12,828 nt of DNA from Cellvibrionales bacterium (lineage in GTDB: Bacteria; Pseudomonadota; Gammaproteobacteria; Pseudomonadales; JAHEGP01): NCBI GenBank assembly GCA_024645065.1, contig JAHEGP010000071.1, positions 1 through 12,828 of the forward strand, in the 5' to 3' direction. Position 1 is the first letter of the stretch. Every line of letters begins with the position of its first letter. Below, in pieces: positions 6,000 through 12,608 of the stretch. The position numbers were made by a program, and so were the translations under genes. The notes under the pieces were generated by a model that saw nothing but the letters and a program-made list of their open reading frames with translations, had not been told where the DNA came from and made no database searches.

Positions 6000-8165
6000 T
6001 TAGAAACTGTAGCGGGCTTCAACGCCGTATACCCGCGGCTCTCCATATTGGTAATAGGCTTCATCGACATAAAACTTGCGGGGATCGTTGCCAAAATAAA
6101 AGCCCCGCGTCTGGTAATCCTCACCGGTCAGGTTACGGCCCCAGAGCGCAATGTCCAGCTGGTGCCAACGATAACCCAGACGCGCATGCAGCAGTTGGTA
6201 GCGGTCGGATTGCTCGTCATGGCTGTCGGAGAAATAGAACCGGTCGCGCCCTTCCATTTCCAGCCGGCCATAAAAGCCCGCGCCCAGGCGAAAATCGGTT
6301 CCCAGATTGAACTGGTAGGACGGCGCATGGGCCTGGTCGCGGCCACTTTTGTCTAGCAACTGGTCCCCAGCCAGCACCGAAAAATCCTCAATCCCGGTGT
6401 TGAGCCAAGCGACGTTGGCAAACAGTGATACCGCCGCGGTCAGCTGATAATGGGTTTCCAACTCTGCGCCCCGGTTAGTACCCGATGCGGCATTATCGAT
6501 GTAGCTGACAAACAGCGGTCCCTCGTTATACCAACCCTTGACCTGCATATCGCTGCGATCCATGTAAAACAGCGCCAGGCGCAGCGCCAGGCGGTCTTCG
6601 AAGTAACGCCCCTTGAAGCCCAACTCCCAGTTGATCAGGGTTTCGCTGGCATACTCCAGGCGGTCATCGAGAAAGGCAACTACCGGGGGCGGGAAATTGT
6701 TCTTGACCGCGCGACCCAGGGCCTCCCCGTTGACGCCGCCCAGCTTGTAGCCGCGCGATACAAGCCCATAGATAAAGGTGTCGTCACGGTACAGGTAGTC
6801 GACGGCGATCTCGCCACCCCACAGGGTGTCCCCGGGTTCGGAGTCAACGCCAAGGCTGTCACTGTAATCTGCCTCGAACCGCTCCACTCGCGCCCCCAGA
6901 CGGGCAGCCCAGCGCGCCGCTAGGGGTATTTCTAATTGACCATAGCCTGCCAGGCTGCTGCGCCGGTAGTCGCTCGAAAACCGGGCATCGGCTATACCCA
7001 GGTCAAAATCGTAGAATTCGCGCAGCAACTCCTCGTCTCGCCAATTGGCGTAAACGCCCGCCACCCAGGACACCACCCCCAACAAATCCCCGCCCGATCC
7101 GGAAAGCGCCCGCAGCTCCAGCCGGGTTTCATTGCGGTCGCGCAGGTAGTTGTCGGTGGAGGAGTACTCGAAACCCTCGCAGGGCTGTCCCGCGCAGATA
7201 CCAGCGTAACTCCAGTCTTCATCAAAACCGTACTCAAGGTCCGCAGTGCTGTAGCTGCCAATGAGCTCCAAAGACATCGCTTCGCTGCCTGTCCAAATTG
7301 CCTTGAGTGAAGCCGCCGCGGATTGCTGGTCGTCGACCCCGGGCTGGTCGGATAAAGTATGGCGGGTATTGTCCAGCGAAAAAGCATCGTAACCATTGTC
7401 GATGTCGACGTAAAAGCCGCTCAGCAGCAACTGTAGCGTCTCACCGGGGCGCCAATCGAGCTTGCCCCGGGCGGTGAATTCATCGCGCTGGTTGGTATCA
7501 TCACGCTGCAGGAAATCATTGGTCAAGTAGCCGTCGCTGCGAAACTGTTGTAACGCCAGCCTGCCCCCAAGCGTTTGCGTCAGGGGACCGCCGAGGGCAG
7601 CACCGATTCGCCCGGTGCTATAGTTACCTGCCAGGCCATCCACATAGCCCTCGAGTTGCTCACCCGGGTCCGTCGAGCGCATGGTGATCATCCCGGCCAG
7701 CGCGCTGGCGCCGTAACGCGTACCCTGGGGACCCCGCAACACCTCGACCTGGCGGATATCCAGGGTAGTCGCGGCTGCCCCAAGGCCACTGATATCGATA
7801 TCATCGATCACCAGACCTACCGAGGGGTCAACCGGGTCGACAAACTGGCTGCGCTCGCCAATGCCTCGAATCTGGACAAATCGCGCGCGCGAGGCCCCGG
7901 ACGCAAAATTGACATTGGGGGCGATGCTGAGCAGCTGCTCCAGATGCTGGGCGGTACGATCGCGAATGACCTCGGCTTCGATAATGCTTACGCTACCGAT
8001 ACTTTCCATCAGGTCGGTGTCGCGAAAGCCCGCTGTGACGACAACTTCTTCCAGTTGTGGAGGACTGGATGATACCGCCACTTCCGAGCCGGGCGATGCC
8101 GCAAGCGTTGCGGTCACTGGCATAAACACGACCAACAGGCCTGTTGGCAGCAGGCTATGGTTCAC
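6000..8165 (-). CDS. TonB-dependent outer-membrane receptor, predicted thiamine uptake
   Basis: A 721-residue outer-membrane receptor. The signal peptide is about residues 1-22 (hydrophobic core LLPTGLLVVFMPV, ending ATLAA). A TonB box, EEVVVTA, lies at 39-45. The plug domain follows, with RFVQIRGIGERS near 95-106 and VLRGPQGTRYG at 142-152. A long barrel of alternating aromatic strands ends in RYSF, the expected C-terminal Phe. GTG 8165 is chosen over an upstream in-frame ATG at 8219 because AGGAGG lies 4 bases before it and the signal peptide then starts correctly. Energy would come from TonB-ExbBD, not encoded here. It resembles the siderophore/vitamin receptor class; the thiamine substrate is inferred from the TPP riboswitch and downstream genes. 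It is the first and largest gene of the operon. Confidence 0.92.
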   Translation of the reverse strand: MNHSLLPTGLLVVFMPVTATLAASPGSEVAVSSSPPQLEEVVVTAGFRDTDLMESIGSVSIIEAEVIRDRTAQHLEQLLSIAPNVNFASGASRARFVQIRGIGERSQFVDPVDPSVGLVIDDIDISGLGAAATTLDIRQVEVLRGPQGTRYGASALAGMITMRSTDPGEQLEGYVDGLAGNYSTGRIGAALGGPLTQTLGGRLALQQFRSDGYLTNDFLQRDDTNQRDEFTARGKLDWRPGETLQLLLSGFYVDIDNGYDAFSLDNTRHTLSDQPGVDDQQSAAASLKAIWTGSEAMSLELIGSYSTADLEYGFDEDWSYAGICAGQPCEGFEYSSTDNYLRDRNETRLELRALSGSGGDLLGVVSWVAGVYANWRDEELLREFYDFDLGIADARFSSDYRRSSLAGYGQLEIPLAARWAARLGARVERFEADYSDSLGVDSEPGDTLWGGEIAVDYLYRDDTFIYGLVSRGYKLGGVNGEALGRAVKNNFPPPVVAFLDDRLEYASETLINWELGFKGRYFEDRLALRLALFYMDRSDMQVKGWYNEGPLFVSYIDNAASGTNRGAELETHYQLTAAVSLFANVAWLNTGIEDFSVLAGDQLLDKSGRDQAHAPSYQFNLGTDFRLGAGFYGRLEMEGRDRFYFSDSHDEQSDRYQLLHARLGYRWHQLDIALWGRNLTGEDYQTRGFYFGNDPRKFYVDEAYYQYGEPRVYGVEARYSF

Positions 8166-8280
8166 TTTACCTCCTCGGGCATCAATCACACGCACACTTT
8201 GCATAACACAATGCAGCACAGCCTGGTGTCACGGGGTTCCGGCAAAAGACAGGTCGGGAGGGAGTGCGAGGAGAGTGTGG
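8166..8280 (-). promoter_or_regulatory. Riboswitch expression platform and receptor ribosome binding site
   Basis: Leader between the aptamer and the GTG start. The ribosome binding site lies in CGAGGAGG (8177-8170). An upstream segment CUCCUCG (8273-8267) is its perfect seven-base complement and could hide it. The same segment can also pair with CGAGGGG in the aptamer 5' strand (8367-8361) with one G-U pair. A small hairpin UGCAU-N6-AUGCA lies between the two. The U-rich stretch at 8249-8244 is too far from any stem for an intrinsic terminator, so control at translation initiation is favoured. The pairings come from reading the sequence, not from folding software. Confidence 0.6.
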
Positions 8281-8375
8281 CACTACCCTATCCCTACGCC
8301 GGTACTATCCGGATCAGGTTCAAAGGGTTCGTCAGGTGGACGTCTCAGGCCTTTAGGCCACCCCTCGGGTTTACT
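8281..8375 (-). ncRNA. TPP riboswitch (THI element) aptamer
   Basis: All conserved parts of the thiamine pyrophosphate aptamer are present on the minus strand. In order they are ACCCGAGGGGUG (P1/P2 5' side), a short P3 hairpin GGCC-UAAA-GGCC (8359-8348), the UGAGA segment (8347-8343), an added hairpin CGUC-CACCU-GACG (8342-8330) and ACCC closing P2. Then come UUGAACCUGAUCCGGAUA, the P5 stem CCGG-N6-CCGG (8312-8299) and GCGUAGGGA (8299-8291). P1 closes weakly with ACCC/GGGU. Binding of TPP normally turns such genes off. It sits 116 bases upstream of the receptor start and would control the whole four-gene operon. Confidence 0.96.
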
Positions 8376-8401
8376 GTCGTCAAAGCCGACGACCTGGCGC
8401 T

Positions 8402-8429
8402 ATTTTACAAGCAGAAGTGCACTTGGCAA
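8402..8429 (-). promoter_or_regulatory. Sigma-70 promoter of the thiamine salvage operon
   Basis: On the minus strand TTGCCA (8429-8424) and TAAAAT (8407-8402) each match the consensus at 5 of 6 bases, with a 16-base spacer. Transcription would begin near 8395, about 20 bases before the aptamer, as expected for a riboswitch leader. This makes the operon independent of pgpA upstream. Confidence 0.7.
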
Positions 8430-8465
8430 GTGGGTGGACGATAAACATAGCCTGCCAGCCAAGGC

Positions 8466-8483
8466 CCGGCAGAGCGATGCCGG
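8466..8483. terminator. GC-rich hairpin after pgpA
   Basis: CCGGCA and TGCCGG form a perfect 6-base stem with a 6-base loop, 27 bases after the pgpA stop and before the thiamine operon promoter. It falls in a 10-base direct repeat (GCTCTGCCGG twice on the minus strand). It lacks a U tract, so it may be a weak or Rho-assisted stop for the rib-nusB-thiL-pgpA transcript, or only a repeat. Confidence 0.3.
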
Positions 8484-8509
8484 CAGAGCCTCGCGGCGGC
8501 CAGCGCTAC

Positions 8510-9028
8510 TCACAACAGCCACAGATGCAATAACTGCAGGCAGACAAAGGCGAGGGAGCCGGCAACGATATCGTCAACCATGATACCCAGCCCGCCATCG
8601 AGATTCTTGTCCAGCCAGGATATCGGGAAAGGCTTTAAAACGTCAAAGAAACGGAATAGAGCGAAGCCCAGCAAGGGCCACCAAATCCCGGCGGGAGCAG
8701 CGTACAGCGCCAGCCAGAGCCCGGCGAATTCATCCCAGACAATACCGCCATGATCATGTACTCCCATTTTTTTTGAAGCCGCGCCGCACAGGTAGACACC
8801 GACGACGGTCGCCAGCAAAACAACCCCCAGATAAACCAGCGGGGACAATCCCTGCAACAGCAGGAAATAGATCAACAGCGCAGCCACTGAACCCACCGTT
8901 CCGGGCGCCACCGGAGAAAGACCACTACCAAAGCCAAAGGCCAGCAACATGACCGGATCCTTGAATACCGTGGCCGGGCCCGGTGTTGCATCCGGCCCCG
9001 GAAGATTATTGTTATCTGAAATGTTCAT
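8510..9028 (-). CDS. pgpA: Phosphatidylglycerophosphatase A
   Basis: Inner-membrane enzyme that removes phosphate from phosphatidylglycerophosphate to give phosphatidylglycerol. The 172-residue product has the PgpA motifs: FGSGLSPVAPGTVGS (33-47), the acidic DHGGIVWDEFAG (92-103), FRFFDVLKPFPI (125-136) and GGLGIMVDDIVAG (145-157), with hydrophobic helices between. The start is ATG 9028, with GAGGAG seven bases before it, rather than further upstream inside thiL. It overlaps the end of thiL by 17 bases, which suggests coupled translation. thiL-pgpA adjacency is common in gammaproteobacteria. The first 22 residues are Pro/Asn-rich and variable. Confidence 0.95.
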   Translation of the reverse strand: MNISDNNNLPGPDATPGPATVFKDPVMLLAFGFGSGLSPVAPGTVGSVAALLIYFLLLQGLSPLVYLGVVLLATVVGVYLCGAASKKMGVHDHGGIVWDEFAGLWLALYAAPAGIWWPLLGFALFRFFDVLKPFPISWLDKNLDGGLGIMVDDIVAGSLAFVCLQLLHLWLL

Positions 9029-9983
9029 AACCACTCCTCGCGAAGTCCTGGGGCGCACCGTGGGCGTCAAAACAATGAACCCCGGTGCCGGCCACCATTT
9101 CACCAATTCGAGTTAACTGCAAGCCCTCAGCCTGGAAAGCCTGCTCCAATTCCCGCTGAACTGCCGCTGGCAGGGTAAAACACAACTCGTAATCGTCGCC
9201 ACCGCCGGTGGCATAATCCAGTGCGCGATCCCCGGCCCATGCCTGCAGCGCCGGTGACAGGGGAAGAGCGTCGAGGCTAACATGAGCGGCCACGGCGCTT
9301 TGTTCGCAGATGTGGCCGAGATCGGCCAGCAGACCGTCAGAGATATCAATACAACTGGTCGCCACATCGCGTATCAGCGCGCCCTCCCTCAGCCTCGCCC
9401 GGGGATGGGAAAAGCGCTGGAGCAAGGCCTCGAACTGACCGTCCCGGGCCTCGCCAGCCTGCAACACGGCCAGACCAGCCGCGGCGTCGCCCAGGCAACC
9501 GGTCACGTAGATACCGTCACCGGGCCGTGCGCCGGCGCGCCTCAAGGCCCTGCCAGCGGCCACGAGACCCAGGATCTGTACCGATATCGTCAAGGGGCCA
9601 CGGGTCGTATCGCCACCCACCAGGCACACAGCGCTCGCCGCAGCGGCCTTTGCCAATCCGCGACAGAAGCCTTCAAGCCAGGCAGGATCCAGTTGCGGTG
9701 AAGTGATGCAGAGGGTGTACCAACGCGGATCCGCGCCCATCGCGGCCATATCACTGAGGTTGACTCCCAGCGCACGAAAACCGATCCATTCAGGAGAGCA
9801 GTCGATGGGAAAATGAATCCCCTCGACCAGGGTATCGGCAGCGACCACCAGTTGCCTGCCAGCTGGCACATCCAGTACTGCGCCGTCATCGCCAATACCC
9901 AGCACGACACCGGTCGCAACCGGCGCCAGTGAGGGGCTTTCGAAATAGGTCGCAATGGTCTCGAATTCTGATAGCGACACCAC
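9012..9983 (-). CDS. thiL: Thiamine-monophosphate kinase
   Basis: Phosphorylates thiamine monophosphate with ATP to thiamine diphosphate, the last step for both synthesis and salvage. The 323-residue protein has the AIR-synthase/ThiL fold with GIGDDGAV (29-36), ADTLVEGIHF (49-58), NLSDMAAMGA (75-84), GGDTTRG (123-129), DISDGLLADLGH (213-224) and GGGDDYEL (260-267). The Asp-rich motifs that bind Mg-nucleotide are intact. It begins with tandem GTG codons (9983 or 9980), two bases after the nusB stop, and its ribosome binding site is poor, so translation probably depends on nusB. It supplies TPP, the ligand of the riboswitch about 640 bases downstream of its stop, and completes the salvage route of the neighbouring operon. 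Confidence 0.97.
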   Translation of the reverse strand: MVSLSEFETIATYFESPSLAPVATGVVLGIGDDGAVLDVPAGRQLVVAADTLVEGIHFPIDCSPEWIGFRALGVNLSDMAAMGADPRWYTLCITSPQLDPAWLEGFCRGLAKAAAASAVCLVGGDTTRGPLTISVQILGLVAAGRALRRAGARPGDGIYVTGCLGDAAAGLAVLQAGEARDGQFEALLQRFSHPRARLREGALIRDVATSCIDISDGLLADLGHICEQSAVAAHVSLDALPLSPALQAWAGDRALDYATGGGDDYELCFTLPAAVQRELEQAFQAEGLQLTRIGEMVAGTGVHCFDAHGAPQDFARSGYEHFR

Positions 9984-9985
9984 GG

Positions 9986-10444
9986 TTAGCCGGCCTTGAC
10001 TTCAGCCTCACGCAGCTTCGAAGCTGCGCGATCGAGAACCCCGTTGATATACTTGTGGCCGTCGGTAGCGCCAAATTTTCTGGCCAGGGCCACGGCCTCG
10101 CTGATCACCACCTTGTAGGGTACGTCCAAACGATCTTTCAATTCGAAAACACCCTGGCGCAACAGCGCCAGTTCAACCGGCGTCAACTCGCTGATATCCC
10201 GATCGAGGTACTCCTCGAAGGCGGCATCCACATCCGGCTGATGATAGATAACACCCTCCAGAATTGCGCGAAAATACTCCCGGTCGGTCTGGCTGAAATC
10301 GTATTCAGTGCGAAACTCCGCTTCGATCTCGTTCGGCGAGCCGCCGTTAACCTGCCAGCGATACAGCGCCTGTACCCCGTAATGACGAGCCTTTCGCCTG
10401 CGCTGGCTGAGTGACTGCCCGGCCCCGGACCTGGTGGCGGGCAT
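9986..10444 (-). CDS. nusB: Transcription antitermination factor NusB
   Basis: All-helical RNA-binding protein that joins NusE (S10) on boxA of rRNA transcripts to prevent Rho termination. The 152-residue product has the expected N-terminal RRRKARHYGVQALYRW, which carries the arginine-rich RNA-binding helix. It also has EYLDRDISELTPVELALLRQG in the centre and the family signature PYKVVISEAVALARKFG plus FGATDGHKYINGVLD near the C-terminus. The length is normal. The ATG shares one base with the ribH stop (TGATG), the usual tight ribH-nusB coupling. About 15 extra N-terminal residues precede the conserved helix. Confidence 0.97.
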   Translation of the reverse strand: MPATRSGAGQSLSQRRRKARHYGVQALYRWQVNGGSPNEIEAEFRTEYDFSQTDREYFRAILEGVIYHQPDVDAAFEEYLDRDISELTPVELALLRQGVFELKDRLDVPYKVVISEAVALARKFGATDGHKYINGVLDRAASKLREAEVKAG

Positions 10445-10920
10445 CAGTCCATCTGCTCCAGCAACAGCACCATTTCAAGCACGGAAGAAGCCGCCTCCTC
10501 GCCCTTGTTACCCGCCTTGGTGCCGGCGCGCTCGATAGCCTGCTCGATGGTATCCACTGTCAAAACGCCGAACGCCACCGGGATATCGTACTGCAGGGTA
10601 ACACTGGCAATACCCTTGACGCATTCCCCCGCCACGTATTCAAAATGCGGAGTGCCACCACGAATCACGGCACCCAGCGCTATAATGCCGTCGTACTTGC
10701 CACTGGCGGCGGCCTTTTTTACCACCAGCGGCACCTCAAAAGCGCCAGGGCAGCGGATGACGGTGAGGTTTGCTGCATCCACTCCGTGACGGCGCAGGTA
10801 GTCGAGTGCACCTTTAAGCAGGTTTTCCACGATAAAACTGTTCCAACGCGTCACTACCAGTGCGAAGGTCTTGCCTCCTGCCCCGGTGACATTGGCTTCG
10901 ATAGTCCTGATGTTAGTCAT
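10444..10920 (-). CDS. ribH: 6,7-dimethyl-8-ribityllumazine synthase
   Basis: Condenses 5-amino-6-ribitylaminouracil with 3,4-dihydroxy-2-butanone 4-phosphate to the lumazine precursor of riboflavin. The 158-residue protein has RWNSFI (25-30, substrate pocket), RCPGAFEVP (56-64), GAVIRGGTPHFEYV with catalytic H92, and the phosphate-binding ERAGTKAGNKG ending near 140. All are intact and the length fits a capsid-forming lumazine synthase. Its partner substrate is made by the ribBX product 30 bases upstream. The next enzyme, RibE, is broken in this window. Confidence 0.97.
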   Translation of the reverse strand: MTNIRTIEANVTGAGGKTFALVVTRWNSFIVENLLKGALDYLRRHGVDAANLTVIRCPGAFEVPLVVKKAAASGKYDGIIALGAVIRGGTPHFEYVAGECVKGIASVTLQYDIPVAFGVLTVDTIEQAIERAGTKAGNKGEEAASSVLEMVLLLEQMD

Positions 10921-10949
10921 GCTCTGCGCCCTTGCTCGCTTGCGGATAG

Positions 10950-12071
10950 TTAAACTGTTTCGAAGGATACAACTTCAAGGTCGAAGCCCGAAATCGCATT
11001 GTACTTGATCGGCGCACCCATCAGACGCATCTTGCCGACACCGATCTCACGCAATATCTGCGAGCCCACTCCAACCGTGAAATAGGTGTTGTGGCTGCCA
11101 TCGGCCACCGGTTTCGGTGGCGGCACCTTGCCCAGTACCGTCTCGACATCATGCAGCACATCGTCGGGGGTTTCGTCACTGCCCAGCAATACCACCACTC
11201 CCTTGCCCTCGCTGGCAACATGCTCCAGACTGCGGCGTATATTCCATCCCGGCACCGCTTCCGGTACGCGCGCTCCCAGCAAGTCCCTGACGCTGGCGGC
11301 AACATGCACCCGCACCAGTGTTGGTTCCTTAGCGTCGATGTCGCCAAGCACCAGTGCAATATGGGCCTTGCCTTCGGTGCTATCGCGAAACGAGGTCATG
11401 GTGAAAGGGCCGTAATCGGTTTCGACCAAGCCGCTGCTGACCGCTGCGATGGTTTTTTCATTGACCACCCGATAATGAATCAGATCAGCGATGGTACCAA
11501 TTTTAAGACCATGCTCGCTGGCAAATTTCTCAAGGTCCGGGCGGCGCGCCATGGTGCCATCGGGATTCATGATCTCGACAATCACGGCGGCCGGCTCGAA
11601 GCCGGCAAGGCGGGCCAGATCGCATCCGGCTTCGGTGTGGCCTGCCCGCGACAGTACACCCCCGGGCCTGGCCATAATCGGGAACACATGGCCGGGGGTA
11701 ACGATATCCTGCGGACGGGCATTGCGTGCCACGGCCGTGCGCACGGTATGGGCCCGATCGGCGGCGGATATACCGGTTGTTACCCCCTCCGCGGCTTCGA
11801 TGGACTGGGTGAAATTGGTGCCGTGTTGCGCCTGGTTGCTATGATTATCGACCATCAAGGGTAATTCGAGTTTGCGACAACGCTGTTCCGACAGGGTCAG
11901 GCAAATCAGCCCGCGGGCGTGCACCGCCATAAAATTGATGCTGGCCGCTGTGACACATTCGGCGGCGATAACGATGTCACCCTCGTTCTCCCGATCCTCA
12001 TCATCCATCAGGACCACCATATTGCCAAGACGGATTTCATTGATGATTTCTTCTGCTGTATTCAGGTTCAT
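10950..12071 (-). CDS. ribBX: DHBP synthase with degenerate GTP cyclohydrolase II domain (RibBX type)
   Basis: The N-terminal half (about 1-202) is 3,4-dihydroxy-2-butanone-4-phosphate synthase, acting on ribulose 5-phosphate. It has DDEDRENEGD (23-32), TTGISAADR (98-106), PGHVFP (126-131), RAGHTEAG (142-149) and DGTMAR (171-176). The C-terminal half (about 210-373) aligns with RibA (YGPFTMTSF, HIALVLGD, RVHVAAS) but contains no cysteine, so the three zinc ligands are gone. The QEGRGIGL-type loop is replaced by LLGSDETPDD. It should therefore not act on GTP, matching the described RibBX variant of Proteobacteria. ATG 12071 is preferred to TTG 12086 because MNLNTAEEI matches related N-termini; neither has a clear ribosome binding site. 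A separate ribA must exist elsewhere if the pathway runs. Confidence 0.93.
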   Translation of the reverse strand: MNLNTAEEIINEIRLGNMVVLMDDEDRENEGDIVIAAECVTAASINFMAVHARGLICLTLSEQRCRKLELPLMVDNHSNQAQHGTNFTQSIEAAEGVTTGISAADRAHTVRTAVARNARPQDIVTPGHVFPIMARPGGVLSRAGHTEAGCDLARLAGFEPAAVIVEIMNPDGTMARRPDLEKFASEHGLKIGTIADLIHYRVVNEKTIAAVSSGLVETDYGPFTMTSFRDSTEGKAHIALVLGDIDAKEPTLVRVHVAASVRDLLGARVPEAVPGWNIRRSLEHVASEGKGVVVLLGSDETPDDVLHDVETVLGKVPPPKPVADGSHNTYFTVGVGSQILREIGVGKMRLMGAPIKYNAISGFDLEVVSFETV

Positions 12072-12162
12072 AGTGTTGGCAATCAATCGAGTGAATTTAG
12101 GAGTCTCTGGTCAGGGCGAACTGGCGGATAGCCATGCACCGTTGCGCAACGACCGCAGCCTG

Positions 12163-12204
12163 GCAGGGTAACGAAAAGTCATTCCGGCGTTTTCACTGCC
12201 CTGC
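12163..12204 (-). other. Long imperfect hairpin between the ribE remnant and ribBX
   Basis: On the minus strand GCAGGG-C-AGU-GAAAA pairs with UUUUC-GUU-A-CCCUGC around a 12-base loop, giving 14 paired positions of 15, two of them G-U. It starts at the ribE stop codon and lies about 90 bases before the ribBX start. The bases after it are not U-rich. It may be an mRNA processing, attenuation or stability element. A 12-base palindrome CGTTGCGCAACG follows at 12140-12151. I see no FMN riboswitch in this gap. Confidence 0.45.
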
Positions 12205-12532
12205 TAGGCGAAACCGTGTTTCGCTAAAGTATCGAGATCCAGGCCCGGGCGACCCTGTCCGCCAGTAACGGATTGATCTGCCCGCAAGAGTCGCTCTGCG
12301 TAACGCGCCATTATATCGACTTCGAGATGCACCCGCCTCCCGGTCTTGTAGTGGGGAATGATGGTCGATTGCAGCGTATGGGGTATCAGCATCAGCTCGA
12401 AGTGATTTTCGCCAAGCTCATTGACCGTAAGACTGACACCATCTACAGCTATCGAACCCTTGGCGGCAATGTAGCGCATGATGTCAGGCGGCGCCGCAAC
12501 TGACCGATCGCTGTCACAATCCCGGTAAACAT
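12204..12532 (-). pseudogene. ribE: Riboflavin synthase remnant with internal deletion and frameshift
   Basis: The gene starts normally: AAGGAAA, then ATG 12532 and MFTGIVTAIGQLRRR, the hallmark N-terminus of riboflavin synthase alpha. After about 15 codons that frame runs into unrelated sequence and stops. The C-terminal part resumes in another frame at PPDIMRYIAAKGSIAVDGVS, continues through VNELGENHFEL and VHLEVDIMARYAERLL, and ends at LAKHGFA. Only 53 bases separate the two landmarks, against about 390 in a normal gene of some 215 codons. Roughly 340 bases are missing, including the GCCLTV region of barrel 1 and the SGH region of barrel 2. The junction lies at the 10-base palindrome GCGGCGCCGC (12488-12497). 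The surviving fragments should not give an active enzyme. An assembly error is a serious alternative. Confidence 0.85.
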
Positions 12533-12580
12533 CCAGACTTTCCTTACCGTGCCAGAGAATGGCGCGCCAAGGTAAACCGA

Positions 12581-12596
12581 AGCGCCCGGGGGCGCT
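12581..12596. repeat. Perfect inverted repeat in the ribD-ribE spacer
   Basis: AGCGCCC and GGGCGCT flank two G bases, allowing a 6-base stem with a tetraloop. On the minus strand it lies between the ribD stop and the ribE ribosome binding site. A second nested pairing, TTACC with GGTAA (12544-12575), overlaps the edge of that ribosome binding site. Function unknown; it may be only a GC-rich spacer structure. Confidence 0.35.
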
Positions 12597-12608
12597 CCAC
12601 CGCGTTGC

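Noticed and set aside
8166..8219. Extended N-terminus of the receptor from ATG 8219
   Set aside because: It would place 18 residues before the signal peptide and translate over the ribosome binding site of GTG 8165, which has AGGAGG at the right distance.
8244..8294. Intrinsic terminator as the riboswitch platform
   Set aside because: A stem can form at 8256-8294, but the U-rich stretch starts about seven bases after it and is only UCUUUU, so translation control fits better.
11091..11864. 257-codon open frame antisense to ribBX
   Set aside because: The minus-strand gene is certain; the antisense peptide shows no recognisable domain and no clear start signal.
12072..12203. FMN riboswitch before ribBX
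   Set aside because: A GUGAAAA and a GCCGG occur in the region, but the conserved FMN order (GGUGAAAUUCCC, GGCGGU, AGCCCGCGA) is absent.
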